From Meconema thalassinum (taxonomy: Eukaryota > Arthropoda > Insecta > Orthoptera > Tettigoniidae), in the NCBI GenBank assembly GCA_946902985.2, contig OX336392.1:466576693-466640692 (forward strand): DNA of 64,000 nucleotides, read 5' to 3'. The translations under genes and the position numbers were made by a program. Under the pieces are notes generated by a model. It was not told the origin of the DNA. It did not search any database and saw nothing but the letters and a program-made list of their open reading frames with translations. Below, piece by piece: positions 34,601-46,419 of this stretch (the first letter of the stretch is position 1; each line of letters opens with the position of its first letter).

Positions 34601-35318
34601 CGAGGCCTGTGGCGTGTACACTGCGGAGCTCTATGCCATCTTAGAGGCTCTGCGGTACACGTTATCAGACGATCACCAGCACTTTCTTGTGTGTACTGAC
34701 TCTCTGAGTGCGCTGCAAGCGATCGATGTGTGTTTCCCGAAGCACCCGTTGGTCCAGCGTGTGCACGACCAGCTCGTCAGTTCGCGTAACGCTGGAACCG
34801 GGGTGACCTTTGTGTGGCTTCCTAGCCACATGGGTATTGCGGGAAACGAGCTTGCTGATCAGGCGGCGAGAGAGGCAGTCGCACTGCCCTCGCTACCATA
34901 TCAGGTGCCTGCTAGTGATGTGCGCTCTCAGTTGCGGCATTCGATCCTGTCGCATTGGGAGGAGGCATGGCGTGCCACGCCTCCACCCAACAAACTGAGA
35001 GGCATCAAGGAGACAACGAAGGTGTGGAAATCTTCCTTCCGATCTCTCCGGAAGGAAGCTGTGGTACTCTGTCGACTCCGGATCGGCCATGGGATTGCTA
35101 CACACTCCCACTTGCTGAAAAGAGAGGATCCTCCTGTGTGTACTTGCGGCGCCCACCTAACCGTGGCACACCGTCTCTTGGAGTGTGTGGATCTGGCCGA
35201 TCTGCGAGGGACTCTTAAACTGCCTAATACCCTCTCCCTTATTCTCCGTGATGACGGGCCGTCAGCTGACCTCGTCATCCGGTTCATGAGGGAGAGTGGT
35301 TCCTTTTTTAAGTTTTAA
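31640..35318 (+). pseudogene. LINE F3 ORF2, single +1 frameshift
   Basis: Same protein as F1 and F2. The frame from ATG 31640 is open to the G run at 33494-33500, which has seven G where F1 and F2 have six. Downstream the +1 frame runs uninterrupted to the stop at 35318, giving 3,679 bases against 3,678 in F1. YVDD, GVPQGS-equivalent, RNase H and the C-terminal Cys/His motif are intact on their own frames. A one-base homopolymer change is also the commonest type of sequencing error, so this copy could be intact in life. Confidence 0.9.
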
Positions 35319-37097
35319 TGTGTAGTTACGACTTTTAATTCTGGTTATATCTGTTTTATGTTTTTTATTGTGTTCTGTATTATATTGTTCACTATGTCTT
35401 ATTTGTTTTATCCTTTTTTACCATCCGCATTTTATTCCTTTTTATTCAAATAAGGCATAATTTTTGGGGCTCACTGTCTGTTTTATAAACACCATTTTCG
35501 CTTCATCCATGGCAGTGAGTTGTTTTTATCTACATCCTTTCATTTCACGTCATTTCATTTCATTAGGGGCCGATAACCTCGATGTTAGGCCCCTTAAAAC
35601 AACAATTATCATCATCATGCAACTATTCGACAGATGCCACTTCATCCAAGCTATCCATGTTTGTTTTCCAATCCGAATCGCCGGCTGTATGATGTGCTCG
35701 CCCGAGCCACTCGGCCGGCGGGGATTCGCTTGGATGACTTATACCGTCAGTTCCGATTTCCTTCTGTCTCCTGTATCGTCCGAGTACCTAGCAAGGCCCC
35801 TCCGTGGATGGTCTCTCGCCCTGATATCATCCTGGATCTGCACACCGGCCCCAAGTCGGACACGGACTCCTCCGTCCATCGGAGGTTGTTCCAGTCCGTG
35901 GTGACACGGTATCCGGGATCAGGGCTTGTATTCACGGACGGTTCGAGGGTAAACGAGAAAGTAGGCTGTGCATTTGTGGTTGAGGATCGTCGGTTTCTCT
36001 TTTCACTTCCCGAGGCGTGTAGCGAGTACACAGCGGAGCTCTATGCCATCTTAGAGGCTCTGCGGTACACGTTATCAGACGATCACCAGCACTTTCTTTT
36101 GTGTACTGACTCTCTGAGTGCGCTGCAGGCGATCGATGTGTGTTTCCCGAAGCACCCGTTGGTCCAGCGTGTGCGCGACCTGCTCGTCAGTTCGCGTAAC
36201 GCTGGAACCGGGGTGACCTTTGTGTGGCTTCCTAGCCACATGGGTATTGCGGGAAACGAGCTTGCTGATCAGGCGGCGAGAGAGGCAGTCGCACTGCCCT
36301 CGCTACCGTATAAGGTGCCTGCTAGTGATGTGCGCTCTCAGTTGCGGCATACGATCCTGTCGCATTGGGAGGAGGCATGGCGTGCCACGCCTCCACCCAA
36401 CAAACTGAGAGGCATCAAGGAGACAACGAAGGTGTGGAAATCTTCCTTCCGATCTCTCCGGAAGGAAGCTGTGGTACTCTGTCGACTCCGGATCGGCCAT
36501 GGGATTGCTACGCACTCCCACTTGCTAAAGAGAGAAGATCCTCCTGTGTGTACTTGCGGCGCCCACCTAACCGTGGCACACCTTCTCTTGGAGTGTGTGG
36601 ATCTGGCCGATCTGCGCAGGACTCTTAAACTGCCTAATACCCTCTCCCTTATTCTCCGTGATGACGAGCCGTCAGCTGACCTCGTCATCCGGTTCATGAG
36701 GGAGAGTGGTTACTTTTTTAAGTTTTAAGGTGTAGTTACGACTTTTAATTGTGGTTAAATCTGTTTTATGTTTTTTATTGTGTTATGTATTGTATTGTTC
36801 CCTATGCCTTATTTGTTTTATCCTTTTTTACCATCCGCCTTTTATTCTTTTTATTCAAATAAGGCATAATTTTTGGGGCTCACTGTCTGTTTTATAAACA
36901 CCATTTTCGCTTCATCCATGGCAGTGAGTTGTTTTTATCTACATCCTTTCATTTCACGTCATTCCATTTCATTAGGGGCCGATAACCTCGATGTTAGGCC
37001 CCTTAAAACAACAATTATCATCATCATCATCATCGAGGTGTTCCGTGATGTCCCTGAAGGTGTTTTGTAGCACTTCGATCATTAGCCTAGTGTGAGC

Positions 37098-38290
37098 AGG
37101 CATGCTATGAGATAATCAGGCTTGTGGGCGCATAATATGCGCCTTTAAAAAAGCGGGAGCCTGGTGCTCTAAATGAGCTCCTTTTGTCCCTTTTTCGATG
37201 TGATTTTTGCTAATTTGTAATATAGTTGGTTTTTGAGAATTTATTGTACCATACTGAGGTATATACCAGTAGTGGGTACAATGTTTGTTTGTTAATGTTT
37301 ATATTTTTTGATAGTTTCTTAAAAGTTGTAACAGTGTATATGATTATCTAGCTAGTGTTTGTTTGCCATGTGTCTGCACCCCGGTTTCAGGATATATGGG
37401 TCAATATTGACCATCCTTTTACCTGGGGACAGGGTGGTAAGAGTTTGTTTCAGCAGCAGCTGTGAGCCCTGTAGGTGTTGGGTAGCGTCCAGGAGTTATT
37501 TTGGTGGTGTTGAATGGCCATGTAGAAGAAGATGTGTAAAGAACGGTGCCTATAGGATGTTATTAGGCTAATATAGTACTCCCTTGGTTTTGTAGAAGTT
37601 TTTGTCGATTTCTTTACCTAGGGGTCCTTATCAGGGTTTTGTGAGTGTTAGTTTGGTATGTATGTATGTATTTGGGTAATGATCCGCAAGAAACACCATC
37701 CCGGGATGGGTCGGTCGTGGCCTGGGCCCCTCGAGCAGATGCCCTGCTATATCATTGTTCCATCTGTTACGTTATTGATTTAATATTTTGTTTCATATGG
37801 GTTCATTTTTGTTTGGGCAGAAGTTTAGTTTTTGGTTTCATTATTGTTTTTAGCTTTTTGTTTGTTATGGGTTTATTTTGTTTGTGGCAGAAGTTTGGTT
37901 GTTGGCATTTCACCCAAGTACACGTGGATATAGTTCTCGGGATTTTGTGTGTTTGATTGATGTGTATGTATCTATTTGACTAATGATCCGCGTGATACAC
38001 CATCCCGAAATGGGTCGGCCGTGGCCTTGGCCCCTCGAGCAGATGCCCCGCTTCATCATTGTTCCATATGTTTCATTGTTGTTGTATTGTATTGTTTGAT
38101 ATTAGTTGTCAGGATTTTGAAGTATTGTAACGTTAATTAATGCCCCCTGTTGGTAGCAACAAGTGTAACGGTTTGGCTGCCCCTAACTGTTGGGTGATAA
38201 ATGTAACTGTTTACCTTTGCCTAAGCTATGTTGTTTTAATGGGCGCCAAGACCTCAATGCAATGTTGAAATCTAAATTTGTATTTAACAA
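37098..38290. repeat. Repeat Z, copy 1
   Basis: Starts sharply at CAGGCATGCTAT, next to the LINE E ORF1 end. About 250 bases match 55709-55858 plus 56609-56715 in the same orientation (GATAATCAGGCTTGTGGGCG, CTCCTTTTGTCCCTTTT, GTGGGTACAATGTTTGTTTG). At 37652-37762 and 37956-38070 there is an imperfect direct repeat with ACACCATCCC, GGGTCGG, CGTGGCC and CCCCTCGAGCAGATGCCC. No coding frame. Possibly a LINE leader. Confidence 0.55.
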
Positions 38291-39476
38291 CGTCTAGCTC
38301 TGGCAGAACACCTTCAAGACTCTATTCACTCAGATCGTGGTATGATTTGATCATTAACCCAACAAACAATTGTATCAGGAGAAGGAATTGGTCTATATCT
38401 AATGCTACCTACTGAAAGCAAAGATTGCATTGTAAAAGAAATGAATTTATTATATAAAACAAGAATAGCAAAATTAATAATAATAATAATAAGTTTAAAA
38501 TTTAAATTGGAGCGTTGCGATTTTAATATTACCGATAGAAAATTACGTGAAAACGGAGTCTGATAAATTATTGATTTTACTCTTATTCCCAAGCTATGAA
38601 GTTACTGAAATATGAAATATAAAACAAAGAGAAATGAGAGATTGCGTATTTCTGCGTCATTCGCGCTTACCACTGGTAATGGCCGAAGCCTTTCCCTCGT
38701 ACTGGATGATGCTGTGAGCTTCCCACAGTCTCCTGGACGTCGACATCTTTGTCGATATTTGATGAGATTCTGGTGGATTAGATAATTCTATGGTCCGTAC
38801 ATCGGACCCAAACACTCGTACAACCACACTGGTTAAGTTTTACAAAAGTTAGTCCTCCACTCCACGGAACATCGGAGCGACTCCCGCGTTGAACCATACT
38901 CGGCAAGTTCTACACAGATAGTCCTCGTTCCACGGCGCGTCGAATGATATATGCACCTGTCGGCTCCCCCACTCTTCAGCCGACTTCTAGCTTACGTGGT
39001 CTCCACTGATTGGCTGCTCCCCACTACTTCCCCTTCTCAGGCTCATTACACTCGGCGGTAGGGTGAAGTCGTATTCAGTTCCATACATCCGCCTTTTCGT
39101 TAAGCTGCAACGCAGGATTGCGTCATGCTTCCCGACAAGATTAATCCTGTATATGAATTTCCAGTGACTCATGTCTCTCAAAATATCCTAACTGACGAAA
39201 ACTCCGTAAAATTCCGTAATCACATAATTTTCTATGATATTGTCGTTCGTAATAATTTGCTTGATAGCGTTTTCTAAGACATAGAAAACCTATCTGTGTG
39301 CTTATAATTTTTATAAAATGCTCCGAAAATATCTTAATAATAATTATAATAAATTAATAATAATAATAAATTAACATGAAAAATTCTCTTGGCTGAACAA
39401 TTTGCCGCGTAAATAAATATAGAATGGCTTCCTACTGACTTATGCCAGTGGCATAAAAAAAACCTCGAAAAACACG
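38291..39476. other. No gene seen; AT-rich with a weak direct repeat
   Basis: Contains ATA/AAT-rich runs (38470-38495, 39335-39375) and an imperfect two-fold repeat at about 38815-38935 (TTAGTCCT...CCACGG and ATAGTCCTCGTTCCACGG). No frame with a recognisable motif. The right end borders the LINE C 3' end. Confidence 0.3.
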
Positions 39477-42184
39477 TTACAGTATGTCTTTAAGAATAAG
39501 AATGTTTTTTGGTGTGCGTTTTATTTTGGTTTGGGGGTCTGGTTCGTAATTTCATAGATTTCTGATTAGTGGATTTGTGCTTGTAATCGTATTGCTATAG
39601 AATTTGCGTGTTAACTTGGTTACGAAGTCTAGGATGTAGGGGACTTAGGTGGATTCATGTAGATCAGTTGTGCGTGGGCGATAGGGTAATTTCATTGCTA
39701 GTCTTAGCATCCAATTTTGAATGGATTGAATTTTTCGTTGGTTGGAGAAATAAATAAATCCTATAGCTGGGTAAGCAAAGGTGAGAATGGGTCTTATTAG
39801 AGCCGTGTACATATGTATGACATTTTTTGTGTTTAATTTACTCTTGATGTTTATTAATGGATATAAAGTAGTAATCTGTGCCTTGGCTCGCTGGATGGTA
39901 GTCCTAATATGTTTATTTAGTAATAATCGTTTGTCTAGTTCTACTCCTAGATATTTAATGTGTGTTACATATTCAATGTTGGCATTATGTAGTGTTATTG
40001 CTTGTTGTGGATGTCTTTGTCTCCATGTAAAGTAGGTTGCCTTTGTTTTTGTTATATTTGTTTGGATTTTGTTCCGTATGAGCCAGGGTTCTAGTTGTGA
40101 GACGTGTTCCTGAATCTGTCTCCTTGCTGTTTCTGGGTCTCGAGATTTGGCCATTATTACTGTGTCATCTGCATATATGGCAGTGAAAGTTCTAGGGTGT
40201 TTCGGAATGTCGTTTATATATACTAGGAACAGGATTGGTCCCAGGATACTTCCTTGGGCTACGCCTGCATGTATGTTGTATGTTTTGGAGTTAGTATTAT
40301 AGATATTTGTGTAGAATTTGCGATTTTTTAAATATTGATTTATTAGTTTGACATAGGTCGGATGTAGGTTGAGTTTAATTAATTTATGTATTAGATGGGG
40401 GTGGGAAACTCTATCGAAGGCTTGATGGCTTGTTTATAATCCAGGAACAGTGCTAGTGTCCCCTGGTTGTGGTGGAACCCCTGTATTATGTTTTCAGTTA
40501 CTCTTAATAGTTGTTGGGTTGTGGAATGGTTAGCTCTGAAGCCAAATTGTTCGTTTATTAGTTGGTTGTTTATTTGGGGTGAGATTCTGGAGAAATTTAT
40601 TCTTTCGAACAATTTCGATAGCATGCTCAGTAGACTAATTGGTCTATAATTGCTTGGTATGTTTCTATTTTTGCCTGGCTTTGGGAAGCATACTATTTTG
40701 GCTATTTTCCATTGATCTGGAAAATATTCGTAGTTTAGCATTGCGTTGAAGAGTTCAGTTAAGTGTTCAAGTGCTAAATAATTTAGATTTTTTAACATTA
40801 TGTTATGTAGTTAGTCATGCCCTGGGGCTTTATTATTTGACAGTTTTTTGATGTGATTACTTAATTCATTTATTGTTATTTGTGGAGAAGGAGTATTATT
40901 TGGTGTGAGAATATAATTTTTAACTGCAATTTTAGTATTATTATCATGTATTTGGTCGATAAGGTGATTATTAGGTTTAAATTGATCTCTTAATGTTGTA
41001 GCCAATAGTTCAGCTTTCTCGTAATTTGAGGTGGCTTTTTTGCCATCTGGCTTGTTGAGAGGGGGAATTTTTTGGTTTTGTTTAGTAAAGATTTTTGCGG
41101 TTTTCCAAAGGGAATTTATGTTATTATCATTTGGTTTAATATTGGTAAGTTTAGTGTCCCAGGATTCGTTGGAATATTTAATGAGAGCTCTTTTAGTTAG
41201 AGAATGAAGCCTGTTGTACTCTATTTTATGTTGCATGGACCGAGTGCGCTTGTATAATTTATTTGCTTTATTTTTGTCCTTGATTAGTTGCTGAATATTG
41301 TCTGGAAGATTATAGGGGGTATGAGTGGAGGGGGTGTAGCTGGCTCTTGCAGCCGTTATTAAGGTTTTGGTGAACATATTTAAATTATTTTCTAGTACTC
41401 TAGTAGAATTTATTTTGGGAACTATTGGTGGTAGTAGCAAGTCTAATTGATATTTATATTGTTCCCAGTCTATTTTCCTGGGATTTATTAATTTTTTAGT
41501 ATTCATATAGTGGACGTCAGCCCCTATATCAATTAATACTGTCAGGTGATCAGAGGAGAGTGCGTGTATTACATTGAGATTAATGTTGAAGGGTATGTCC
41601 CTCACTAGTGCGATGTCTAGTATGTCCCCTTCGTCTAGAACACCATTTCGCTTGGTATAATGAGTGGGTTCTGTTGGAGCTATTATCTGGTATTGATTGT
41701 TTGTATTATGTTTTAGCAGGCGTGTTCCATTGTTATTGTTTACTCTGCTGTTCCAGGTGTTATGTTTGCTGTTTAGATCTCCTGCAATTATAACATGTTC
41801 GAAGTCTAGGGTTGTGTCTAGGTCACTGTATTGAATGGTTCTGCCAGAGGCATTATATGCTGTTATAATTGTATATTTATTGTTGTTTATGTCAATTGTA
41901 TCAGCTGTAGCTTCCATATGTGTTAGTGGTTGAAGCGGTTCTTCGTAATGCGAGATTGTGTTTTTTATAGCAATAAGAGTACCTCCTCCGTCTCCGTCTC
42001 TGTCGTTTCGGTAAATTGAGTAGTTTCTTAGTACGAAGCGTGTAGTGGGTTTGAATTTTGTTTCTTGTACCAGTAATATGTCTACATTGTTGTCTTTTAA
42101 AAATTGTTGTAGTTCTAATTTTCTGTAGCGGAAGTATATACCGTCCGCGTTCCAAGTGCACAGTTTTATTTTCTTTATATCCAT
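39477..42184 (-). pseudogene. LINE C ORF2 (EN-RT), Jockey type
   Basis: The minus-strand ATG at 42184-42182 overlaps the ORF1 TAA (42177-42175) by 10 bases. EN: LCTWNADGIYF, LLVQETKF, IAGDLNSKHNTWNSR, SSDHLTV. RT: NNKAPGHD, then a stop at about 40811 where LINE E has Glu; WKIAKIVCFPKPGKN, NYRPISLLSMLSK, FLDYKQA, a frame change at about 40420; GVAQGSILGP, YADDTVIMAK. A frame change lies near 39650 and a stop near 39540 before the end at 39477. The usual PQG is AQG here. LINE E is its closest relative. No RNase H. Confidence 0.88.
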
Positions 42185-42429
42185 GTTCCTTGGCTCATGG
42201 TGTTTACCAGGTTGGACAGATGAGTGTTAAGTCTAGTTATTAGTTTGTATAGGCTTTCTACCAGGTCAGCGAAGGTGTCTTGAATATTTTTAAAGACTGC
42301 AATAATTGGATTTGGGATATTGTCCGGTATATGCGCTTTTGTGAAGAACAGATTTTCTATGGAGGGGGATGGTTTGTTCTGGAATGTGAATCTTGGGTTT
42401 GTTGGTGTGACTTGGCCTTGTTCGTTACT

Positions 42430-42431
42430 TT

Positions 42432-42466
<35 letters not shown>

Positions 42467-42474
42467 GCTGCTGT
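42430..42474 (-). repeat. (GTT)n run encoding poly-Gln in LINE C ORF1
   Basis: About a dozen GTT units followed by GCTGCTG, read on the minus strand as CAG/CAA codons within a Gln-rich stretch (SQFKEQQQQ...). The near-pure CAA composition suggests recent slippage. Confidence 0.85.
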
Positions 42475-42960
42475 TCCTTAAATTGTGATTGTTGCTCATT
42501 GCGCTTCTGCGGTTGCGTTACATTTGTTTCTTGATTGGTATTTGTGTCAGGGTTGGTATTTTGGGCTTTGTCTTTAGCTTTTCCCTCGGGGATTTTATTT
42601 TCTGAATCTGAGTTAGTGCAAGGTTGTTGGGATTTTGAGCTAGGGGACTTATTTGTTTCGGTGTGCGTTCCTAATACCCTGCGCCTGACTCTATTTGAGT
42701 TCCTATGAGGAGTTGGGGGCGCTTGGTTTGCAACTGGGGGCAATTCTTGAGTTGAGGGCGGTTGGTTTGTAACTGGGGGAAATTCTACCTCGTAGTCTAA
42801 TGTTTGAAATCTGTTTTGAGTGGGTATTATGTTTGGTTCCAGGTACCTTCTTTCTCTGGGTGCCGCTAGTGATCTAGTTTGTTCTGAAGGTGTGTTTATG
42901 TTAATAGGTGGCGCCTTTTGGGACTCGTTTTTTTCTTGTCTAGTTTTCCTCTTGGGTAGA

Positions 42961-45814
42961 TTATTGGCTGAGGAATAACCTAAACACCAAGGGAAGATGA
43001 TAAAGACAAGGAGGTGGGTTTCGGACTGGAGAAAAAGGATAGACAAATAGGAGGAGAGTCCCACAAAAGTTATAAATTTAACCTTAAATACACTCAAGGG
43101 CGGTTGCCACCGCAAATCCGCTCTCTGATACCTAAAATGGGTAAGGACCTGGTCGAAGCTAACGGGAACCGCAGCTAGGACTTGGGCGGTTTGCAAGAGA
43201 ATGGCTTTAGAGTATTCCCTCTCAAGCATGCATATGCGTACTATGGGGAAGGGTGATGGTCTGGCAAGACAGATAGTAATAGACTTATTGTAGATCTGTT
43301 CAAGGGAATTCTTTTTTGACCAAGTAATTCGAAGAATGCCAATAATTTGCATCGATTTTGATATTTCCAGTTTTCGAAGTTGTGGAGTTCCTAAAAAGCG
43401 ACCAAGTGCTTCCAAGAAGGATTGTGATTAAAAAAAACCTTGGGGAGTAATTTTGGTAAGTGAACCAATAGTTGCATTTGGAAATGGCTAAGCTTTTACT
43501 CAGCAAGGAGCCGGCTAAAAGTTTAGACAAAGAGAAACACTTATCTTTTAGAAAACCAACCATAAGTTTTCGGAGAGGATCTCCACAAGCAGGTAGCTGG
43601 CGTAGCGAGCTTTACTTGCCTTACTGGCCAGTTAGAATTAGCTATTAAAGCTAAGAGAAACTTTAAAGAGATTACCACTAAGAGTTCTTGCTCAAATGCA
43701 ACGAGTGGTGAAAGCCCTATCAATAGATTTAATGGCATTGAGTAGGAAGAGCCAAGGAAGACAGGATCTTGCCTAACCGTTGTATTAGAGAAATGATGAG
43801 TCGAAAAGGAAAGTTGGAATTTATTTAACAATGCAAAAAAGTCTAATAGATTTGACAAGTATATAGTTTCAATTTTTAGTAACAATTTGGGGTCGCAGAC
43901 CTCCTAACATTTAAAGTTTGCTCCAGGCAATTAACAATTTATTAGGTTTCAAACCTTTATAAAATCCTAGCAAGGATTTAAAATAGCGAAGATAAAAATT
44001 CAAAATTTAAAGACAATTAAGGTGATTAAAGTTTAACAATAAATAGAGTACAAGGTGTGTACTATAAGAAATTTCTGAGAAAACATTCTAGAGAAAGTAA
44101 CCACTTCGATAATAACAATAAGAAAAACATGAAGAATAAGATAGAAGTTCCTATAACTTCTTATATTTGAGCAGAATTACTTTTATTACAATTATACAAA
44201 AGAGGGCAGGTCACTTACTGTGAAACCTGAAGAGAAAGTCAAAAGGAAGGTTCTAGACTTCCTAGGTTTAATTAGGAATCACGAGACAAATGGCAAGTTT
44301 CCCTTTCGTGAAACCTAGAAATAACTCACTCCTGAGTTGAAAGAATTGTATTCCCTGATTATAATGTAAGCTTGAACAGTGTATGAAACACGTGGTTATG
44401 CAGAAATTAATTAATGAGATATAAGCAAAGGTGGGAGGGCACGTCTTTAGAGTGACACCTCATTGCAATAGGCCTTAAAGTAACGATTTTATTAACATGG
44501 TTTGTTAGTAGAAGGTTTAGGAAAGATCAATTGGGATTTAGGATAAATGTTTATGGCCTTATTTATGGTAATCGGACGATCGCGACGCGGTAGAAATGTT
44601 GAACAAGCACTAGTTCTCACTATAGTTTGTTGAATGGATGAAAAGTTCACTGTAGTAACACGAAAGTTTATGGGAAAGAAAGTTATTGCAATGATGAAAA
44701 ATAACTGGTTGCACTAGGTAGGCGAAAGTCTATTGCTTGAGAAAGTTGTGAATTACCATTAAATTCGCCATAGAACATTCCAACGGTGGAAGAAAATTTA
44801 GCTATTGCAGTAATTTATAAGGAAAATTCCTCATTTTAAATAGTATTCCCACAAGTGAATGAAAAATACATGACGGCAAGACTTGTAGATAGAGTACAGA
44901 ATCTGGAAGGTTCCAGAACAATCCTAATAGAAGAATGGGGCCAAAGTTAATCCAGCGGTGGAACGAGCTTAATATTTTATGGACAGCGGGTATTAGATAA
45001 TATCCCACGTTGTGAGAAGATCTCTCATTAAAATATTGGCTTAGACAGACAAAAGCCCAACATGGCAAATCCCGCGGAGAATGATTACCGCCCCAAATAA
45101 GTAATCTCACGCTGTCTATAAAATGATCAATAAAAGCATGTAGATAATAAAACTGATGAAGATGAGGTTAAAACCTTATGTCTGTACTTATCTTGGTTGC
45201 ATATCGAAGGTGAAGTTCCCTTTGACGGATACCTAATGTGCCAACATGGCGTAGAGTGTAGAGGGTGCCTCTTGGTTTGAGGAGACTGGCTCTAGTTGAG
45301 CCTTGACTGACCGAATCAACTGCCGACTTACAAGTGAGACCCACTCAGCGAAGCGCGGAGGGTCCAAGGAAGGGAAAAGTGTGGGGGTAGGAGACAAAAG
45401 GAAAACATATAAGCATGACCAATATTGTAAACTTAAATTCTCTTGAGGAAATGGTCTTCAAAGCGTTGATAGCAGGTGATACTAGCACAGCCTGGTGGGT
45501 GAAAGAGTAGACGAAGTTCTCTTGATCAAGGAGATGATAGCTGGCGATGGTAACGAGATCTGATGGCCAAATGGAAGGAAGTCCTCTTGCACCAGGAAGA
45601 ATTGAGGAGCTTCAGAGATTCGCTGCTAGATGACGCTAGGTGGGTCATGGAAGATATATATCTAGAACAGACTCACAATGACATAAGAGACATGACCATC
45701 AAAGAGAAAATAGAAGATCACTGTTGGTGTTTGATAAAAAAAGGAAGAAATGAACAAGACAAGAGCATTAAAATTTATATTCTCTCGTACCGTGTATTCC
45801 AAGAATACACCACC
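42961..45814 (+). repeat. Dispersed repeat X, copy 2
   Basis: 43690-45812 matches copy 1 (4842-7298) in inverted orientation. 42961-43689 is probably also part of X but is absent from copy 1. The right end is the same GTGTATTC/GAATACAC palindrome, followed by different flanking DNA. A possible 4-base duplication, ACCT, lies at both ends (about 42977-42980 and 45812-45815) but is too short to rely on. TTTGGGGTCGCAGACCTC at about 43888 resembles a retroelement primer-binding region. Class unknown. Confidence 0.7.
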
Positions 45815-45834
45815 TCTCTTCATATTTTCGCTTG
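45415..45834 (+). pseudogene. Decayed reading frame at one end of repeat X, copy 2
   Basis: ATG at 45415 starts MTNIVNLNSLEEMVFKALIA and stops after GDTSTAWWVKE. From 45563 another frame reads MAKWKEVLLHQEELRSFRDS, a charged helix as in copy 1, and runs out of X into LINE C. Not recognised. Confidence 0.3.
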
Positions 45835-46419
45835 AATACGGGACAGGATTTAGAGGAGGCTAGATGTTCTCCAGAGCATAGTGCGCAGAATGGTTTGGCG
45901 TTTGGAGGTTTCGTGCATTCTTTGGCAAAATGAGGGCCTGCACATCTTTGGCATCTGATTGGTAGGGCGCAATAGCCCTGAGTGTGTCCGTAGTTTTGGC
46001 ATCTGTGGCACTGTGGGAATTGTATGTCTGGAGTACGGTATCTGTAGACTTCGATTGTTACCGTTTGATAAAGCATATACGTGATAGTATGCAGGTCTCT
46101 ATTTTGCTCATTGTCTTCGTAGATAACCAAGAACAATGGCATTGGATGACGAGTGTGTGCTGTATTTGTGGTATCGCTTGCCCTAGGCCTATCGGGTCTG
46201 GTTAGCTGTTTAATGTATGTGGAGGTGAAGCTAAGTGCCATTAGTTCATTTTTGATCTCCTCTGGTGTGGTGACTATGGCTAGACCCCTGATTATTACCT
46301 GCTTGGTTTTTGGTTTCGGTTTGGGTTTGTTGGAGGAAAAGGTAAAGAAATTTATTCCCTTCGAATTTAGTTCTGAAGTGAGTTTTTGGTGATCGGCCTC
46401 GGTGCGTAGATTTACGATG

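Larger units (their letters stand above)
29355..35617 (+). mobile_element. LINE F copy 3 (F3), full length, nested in F2
   Basis: Flanked by TGCAACTATTCGA direct repeats (29342-29354 and 35618-35630), cut into the RT region of F2 ORF2. Length is 6,263 bases, or about 6,175 without its own 77-base insertion and the duplication. Same 5' motifs, ORF order and tail as F1 and F2. It inserted in the same orientation as its host copy. Confidence 0.94.
26775..36728 (+). pseudogene. LINE F2 ORF2, one stop codon and split by F3
   Basis: The coding parts are 26775-29354 and 35631-36728. Across the F3 insertion the frame is preserved (CGA ending at 29354, CAG at 35631). The only lesion besides the insertion is TAA at 28269-28271 (codon 499), where F1 and F3 have AAA. 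EN, RT (YVDD at about 28760) and, in the right-hand part, RNase H (TDGS, AELYAI, TDSLSA, SHMGIAGNELAD) with the C-terminal Cys/His motif are all present. The RT and RNase H are now 6.3 kb apart, so no functional protein can come from this copy. Confidence 0.92.
24591..37034 (+). mobile_element. LINE F copy 2 (F2), full length, containing F3
   Basis: Flanked by GAGGTGTTCCGT direct repeats (24579-24590 and 37035-37046), so F2 is one insertion into LINE E. Its own sequence is 24591-29354 plus 35631-37034, about 6,170 bases, the same size as F1. The middle part, 29355-35617, is a later LINE F copy, with a 13-base duplication. The 5' end has a longer G run (about 24602-24612) than F1 or F3. The tail is the CTCGATG hairpin and (ATC)n. 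Confidence 0.93.
24504..37097 (-). pseudogene. LINE E ORF1 C-terminus, split by the LINE F2 insertion
   Basis: Joining 37097-37047 to 24590-24504 on the minus strand gives one short helical C-terminus in one frame, starting MIEVLQNTFRDITEH and ending NALSQQQWD before TAA 24506-24504. The join is at the 12-base duplication GAGGTGTTCCGT (24579-24590 and 37035-37046). The C-terminal helix resembles that of LINE C ORF1. Upstream of 37097 the ORF is replaced by repeat Z, so the knuckle region is missing. Confidence 0.75.

Noticed and set aside
43300..43885. Minus-strand frames of 87 and 114 codons in repeat X copy 2
   Set aside because: Not open in the matching part of copy 1 and with no recognisable motif.
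42961..45814. Repeat X as an LTR retrotransposon
   Set aside because: A primer-site-like TTTGGGGTC and a gag-like start are suggestive, but I find no direct long terminal repeats and no pol domains.
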